Source: Thermoplasmatota archaeon (GTDB lineage Bacteria; Pseudomonadota; Gammaproteobacteria; Burkholderiales; Thiobacillaceae). Taken from it: a stretch of DNA of 8,294 nucleotides. The notes beneath the pieces were generated by a model. The model was not told the origin of the DNA and made no database searches. It was given only the letters and a program-made list of their open reading frames with translations. Location: positions 1-8,294 of the forward strand of contig JAMCVR010000225.1 in assembly GCA_023475455.1 (NCBI GenBank), given 5' to 3'. A program made the translations under genes and the position numbers. Shown here piece after piece: positions 7,097 to 8,294 of the stretch. Each line of letters opens with the position of its first letter. Within the stretch, counting starts at the first letter, position 1.

Positions 7097-7412
7097 GTTT
7101 TTCAGTCTCCGTGGCCAGCCAGTCGAGATAGTCGGGCAGGCCGTGCGTTATCGGTGTGGCAATCAGTTCAGGTACGTCGTAAGGATGCTGCGCGCGGATG
7201 ATTGCCTCAACCAGCGGATACGCAGCGCGGGTGGTTTTGATCAGCAGCGGAATTTCCTCCGCCGTCTCCACCCCGCCCTCCCAACGGTAAATGGAGCGGC
7301 ACGGCGCCAAAACGTTCACGCACGCCGCTGCCCGGCCTCCGATCAACGCGTGCGCCAGTTTCTCGGCGCTCGCGGCATCGGGTAAATTCGTCAAGACTAA
7401 CAAAGGTTCCAT
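7083..7412 (-). CDS. cutA: Divalent-cation tolerance protein CutA
   Basis: This 109-residue trimeric PII-like-fold protein is of unclear physiological role. The family is named for copper tolerance in E. coli, where cutA is likewise next to dsbD. Family motifs are LLVLTNLPD (4-12), the AAACVNVL segment (28-35), SIYRWEG (40-46), EEIPLLIKT (52-60) and HPYDVPELIATPI (76-88). No signal peptide is present, so it is probably cytoplasmic. The ATG at 7412 is needed to keep the first beta strand. It lies 3 bases from the divergent fxsA start and has no strong Shine-Dalgarno, so its promoter must lie inside fxsA. Its stop (TAA, 7085-7083) is inside the dsbD start region. Confidence 0.95.
   Translation of the reverse strand: MEPLLVLTNLPDAASAEKLAHALIGGRAAACVNVLAPCRSIYRWEGGVETAEEIPLLIKTTRAAYPLVEAIIRAQHPYDVPELIATPITHGLPDYLDWLATETEKHDEE
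7107..7110 (-). promoter_or_regulatory. Ribosome binding site of dsbD inside cutA
   Basis: On the minus strand GGAG lies 10 bases before the first of two consecutive ATG codons (7096) and 13 before the second. This favours the first as the dsbD start. It lies within the cutA coding sequence, consistent with translation coupling. Confidence 0.55.
7402..7406 (+). promoter_or_regulatory. Ribosome binding site of fxsA
   Basis: AAAGG ends 9 bases before the fxsA ATG and supports the start at 7416. It lies within the first codons of the divergent cutA gene, so both genes share sequence for their initiation signals. Confidence 0.55.
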
Positions 7413-7415
7413 GTC

Positions 7416-7880
7416 ATGCGCTTTGGTTGGATTGTGCTACTGCTGCTGTCGTTTCCGGTTCTGGAAGCCATCGGCATTTTCCGGGTTGCCGACGCCATCG
7501 GCGGCTGGGTGCTGTTGTGGCTGCTGCTGGCGGCCGTTGCCGGGGTCATGCTGATTCGCGTCGAGCGCGTCGCCTGGGGCGCGCGCCTGCTGTTTTCGGT
7601 GCAGTCGGGCGCGCATCCGCTGGCCGCCCTGCTCGCCAGCGGGCGTATTCTGCTCGCCGGCGGCCTGCTTGTCTTCCCCGGTTTCATCAGCGATGCCATC
7701 GCGCTGGTGCTGTTGCTGATTCCCGGCACCTGGGGCGGGCGCAAGGCGGACCCGCTGCGGCCAGCAAACGACGATGCCCCCTCTCCCCAACCCTCTCCCA
7801 CAAGGGGCGAGGGGGCGAATGTGATGCCCACTACGATTAATGGCGAGTTCAAGCGCGAGCCCGACGATCTGCTGCGCTAA
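7416..7880 (+). CDS. fxsA: FxsA family membrane protein
   Basis: This 154-residue inner-membrane protein belongs to the family of E. coli FxsA, whose overproduction relieves phage T7 exclusion by the F plasmid. Its own cellular role is unknown. It opens with FGWIVLLLLSFPVLEAIGIF (3-22), has a second hydrophobic stretch WVLLWLLLAAVAGVMLI (31-47) and a third, LLAGGLLVFPGFISDAIALV (79-98), containing the family PGF(I/T)(S/T)D signature at 88-92. Helices continue to about 103. The cytoplasmic tail contains PSPQPSPTRGEGA (122-134), which is the translation of an inserted palindromic repeat, and ends in INGEFKREPDDLLR, resembling the usual FxsA tail. The TAA stop directly abuts the stop of the convergent SDR gene. 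Confidence 0.93.
   Translation: MRFGWIVLLLLSFPVLEAIGIFRVADAIGGWVLLWLLLAAVAGVMLIRVERVAWGARLLFSVQSGAHPLAALLASGRILLAGGLLVFPGFISDAIALVLLLIPGTWGGRKADPLRPANDDAPSPQPSPTRGEGANVMPTTINGEFKREPDDLLR
7776..7816. repeat. C-rich palindromic repeat inside fxsA
   Basis: Arms 7776-7788 and 7804-7816 pair over 13 bases with one mismatch (T7784/C7808) around a 15-base loop. The form CCCTCTCCCCAACCCTCTCCC...GGGG.GAGGG is, from general knowledge, a dispersed repeat seen in intergenic regions of many proteobacteria, and PSPQPSPTRGEG is its well-known translation. Here it is in frame and contributes about 13 codons to the FxsA tail. Confidence 0.8.
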
Positions 7881-7936
7881 TCAAAACAGCTTCATCTGCC
7901 CGCGCGCCTGGCGGATTTCGCGCAGCAGATCGTCGG
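7861..7936. repeat. Perfect 17-bp inverted repeat across the fxsA/SDR 3' ends
   Basis: CCGACGATCTGCTGCGC at 7861-7877 is exactly complementary to GCGCAGCAGATCGTCGG at 7920-7936, with 42 bases between. The left arm is the end of fxsA (encoding the last residues, DDLLR) and the right arm, on the minus strand, encodes SDDLLR in the SDR protein. The bases next to the arms do not match, so the repeat is exactly 17 bp. Transcripts from either side could form the stem, but no T-tract follows. Confidence 0.85.
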
Positions 7937-8294
7937 ACGTCGGATAGCGGTATTTCAGGCGCAGTTCGCGCGTGGTGCGCACATTCGACAACTGGCGCGA
8001 CTCGCGCAGAAACGACAGCAAGGCCCCGGACAACACCTTTTCCGCTTCGGCGCGCTTCACCCGCGGCGGCCGCGGCAGCCCGAAGGCGTCGGCGCAGCTG
8101 TCGAACCAATCGCCCATTTTCAGCGGATGCGCGTCGACCGCATGGTAGATGCGCTGCGAACGGCCGCGGAACAGCGCTGCCCACGCCAGCCGCGCCAGGT
8201 CGTCGGCATGAATGTGATTGGTGTAGCTGTCGTCCTTTGCAACCAGCGCCGGGGTGCCGCGCCGGATGCGCTCCAGCGGCAGACGGTCGGCGGC
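7881..8294 (-). CDS. C-terminal part of an SDR (NAD-dependent epimerase/dehydratase family) protein
   Basis: The minus strand is open from the window edge to a TGA at 7883-7881, giving the last 137 residues of a gene whose start lies beyond 8294. The segment YTNHIHADDLARLAWAALF, followed by RIYHAVDAHPLKMGDWFD, is the typical C-terminal substrate-side pattern of atypical/extended SDR proteins of the YeeZ type (NHIHxDDLA; YHxxD). The Rossmann NAD(P)-binding motif and the catalytic Tyr/Lys lie in the missing part, so substrate and cofactor cannot be stated. A short internal ATG at 8117 is not the start, because conserved sequence continues in frame upstream of it. It converges on fxsA with no bases between the two stop codons. 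Confidence 0.88.
   Translation of the reverse strand, partial: AADRLPLERIRRGTPALVAKDDSYTNHIHADDLARLAWAALFRGRSQRIYHAVDAHPLKMGDWFDSCADAFGLPRPPRVKRAEAEKVLSGALLSFLRESRQLSNVRTTRELRLKYRYPTSDDLLREIRQARGQMKLF

Noticed and set aside
1..8294. CRISPR array, tRNA or rRNA genes
   Set aside because: No regularly spaced short repeats and no tRNA- or rRNA-like stretches were seen; nearly all sequence is accounted for by protein genes.

Overview
The window reads as GC-rich chromosomal DNA from a betaproteobacterium, most likely a sulfur oxidiser of the Thiobacillus/Sulfuricella/Rhodocyclales kind. This rests on strongly C/G-ending codons, the neighbourhood of cutA, dsbD and fxsA, and a protein resembling DsrS of dissimilatory sulfur oxidisers. 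The genus is an inference; no rRNA or other marker is present.

Layout. At 1-37 (minus) is the first part of a gene leaving the window. After an 82-base divergent spacer come thiE (thiamine phosphate synthase, 120-755) and hemL (glutamate-1-semialdehyde aminotransferase, 752-2029), both plus strand and joined by an ATGA stop/start overlap. An 83-base spacer holding a long palindrome (2037-2102) separates hemL from a DsrS-like gene (2113-3180, plus). On the minus strand, cutA (7412-7083) overlaps the start of dsbD (7096-4814). fxsA (7416-7880, plus) starts 3 bases from cutA, divergently, and abuts tail to tail the last part of an SDR/epimerase-family gene (minus, 7881 to beyond the window end).

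The main anomaly is a perfect-looking head-to-tail duplication of 1617 bp: unit 3074-4690 is repeated as 4691-6307. It spans the last third of a kilobase-scale junction between dsrS and dsbD, namely the last 107 bp of the DsrS-like gene, the 16-bp convergent gap and the 3' two thirds of dsbD. Because the unit covers two convergent 3' ends, one full copy of each gene survives, and the extra material is a 5'-truncated dsbD (3197-4690) plus a dsrS tail (4691-4797). The junction shows only 3 bp of microhomology and no insertion-sequence ends. It is either a very recent duplication or an assembly error.

Smaller points of structure: DsbD carries two N-terminal alpha (DsbC-like) domains; a palindromic dispersed-type repeat is translated in frame inside fxsA; and a perfect 17-bp inverted repeat spans the abutting fxsA/SDR ends and encodes the same DDLLR peptide in both proteins. 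I see housekeeping genes and these rearrangements. I do not see a new multi-gene system, CRISPR array, tRNA, rRNA or mobile-element gene.
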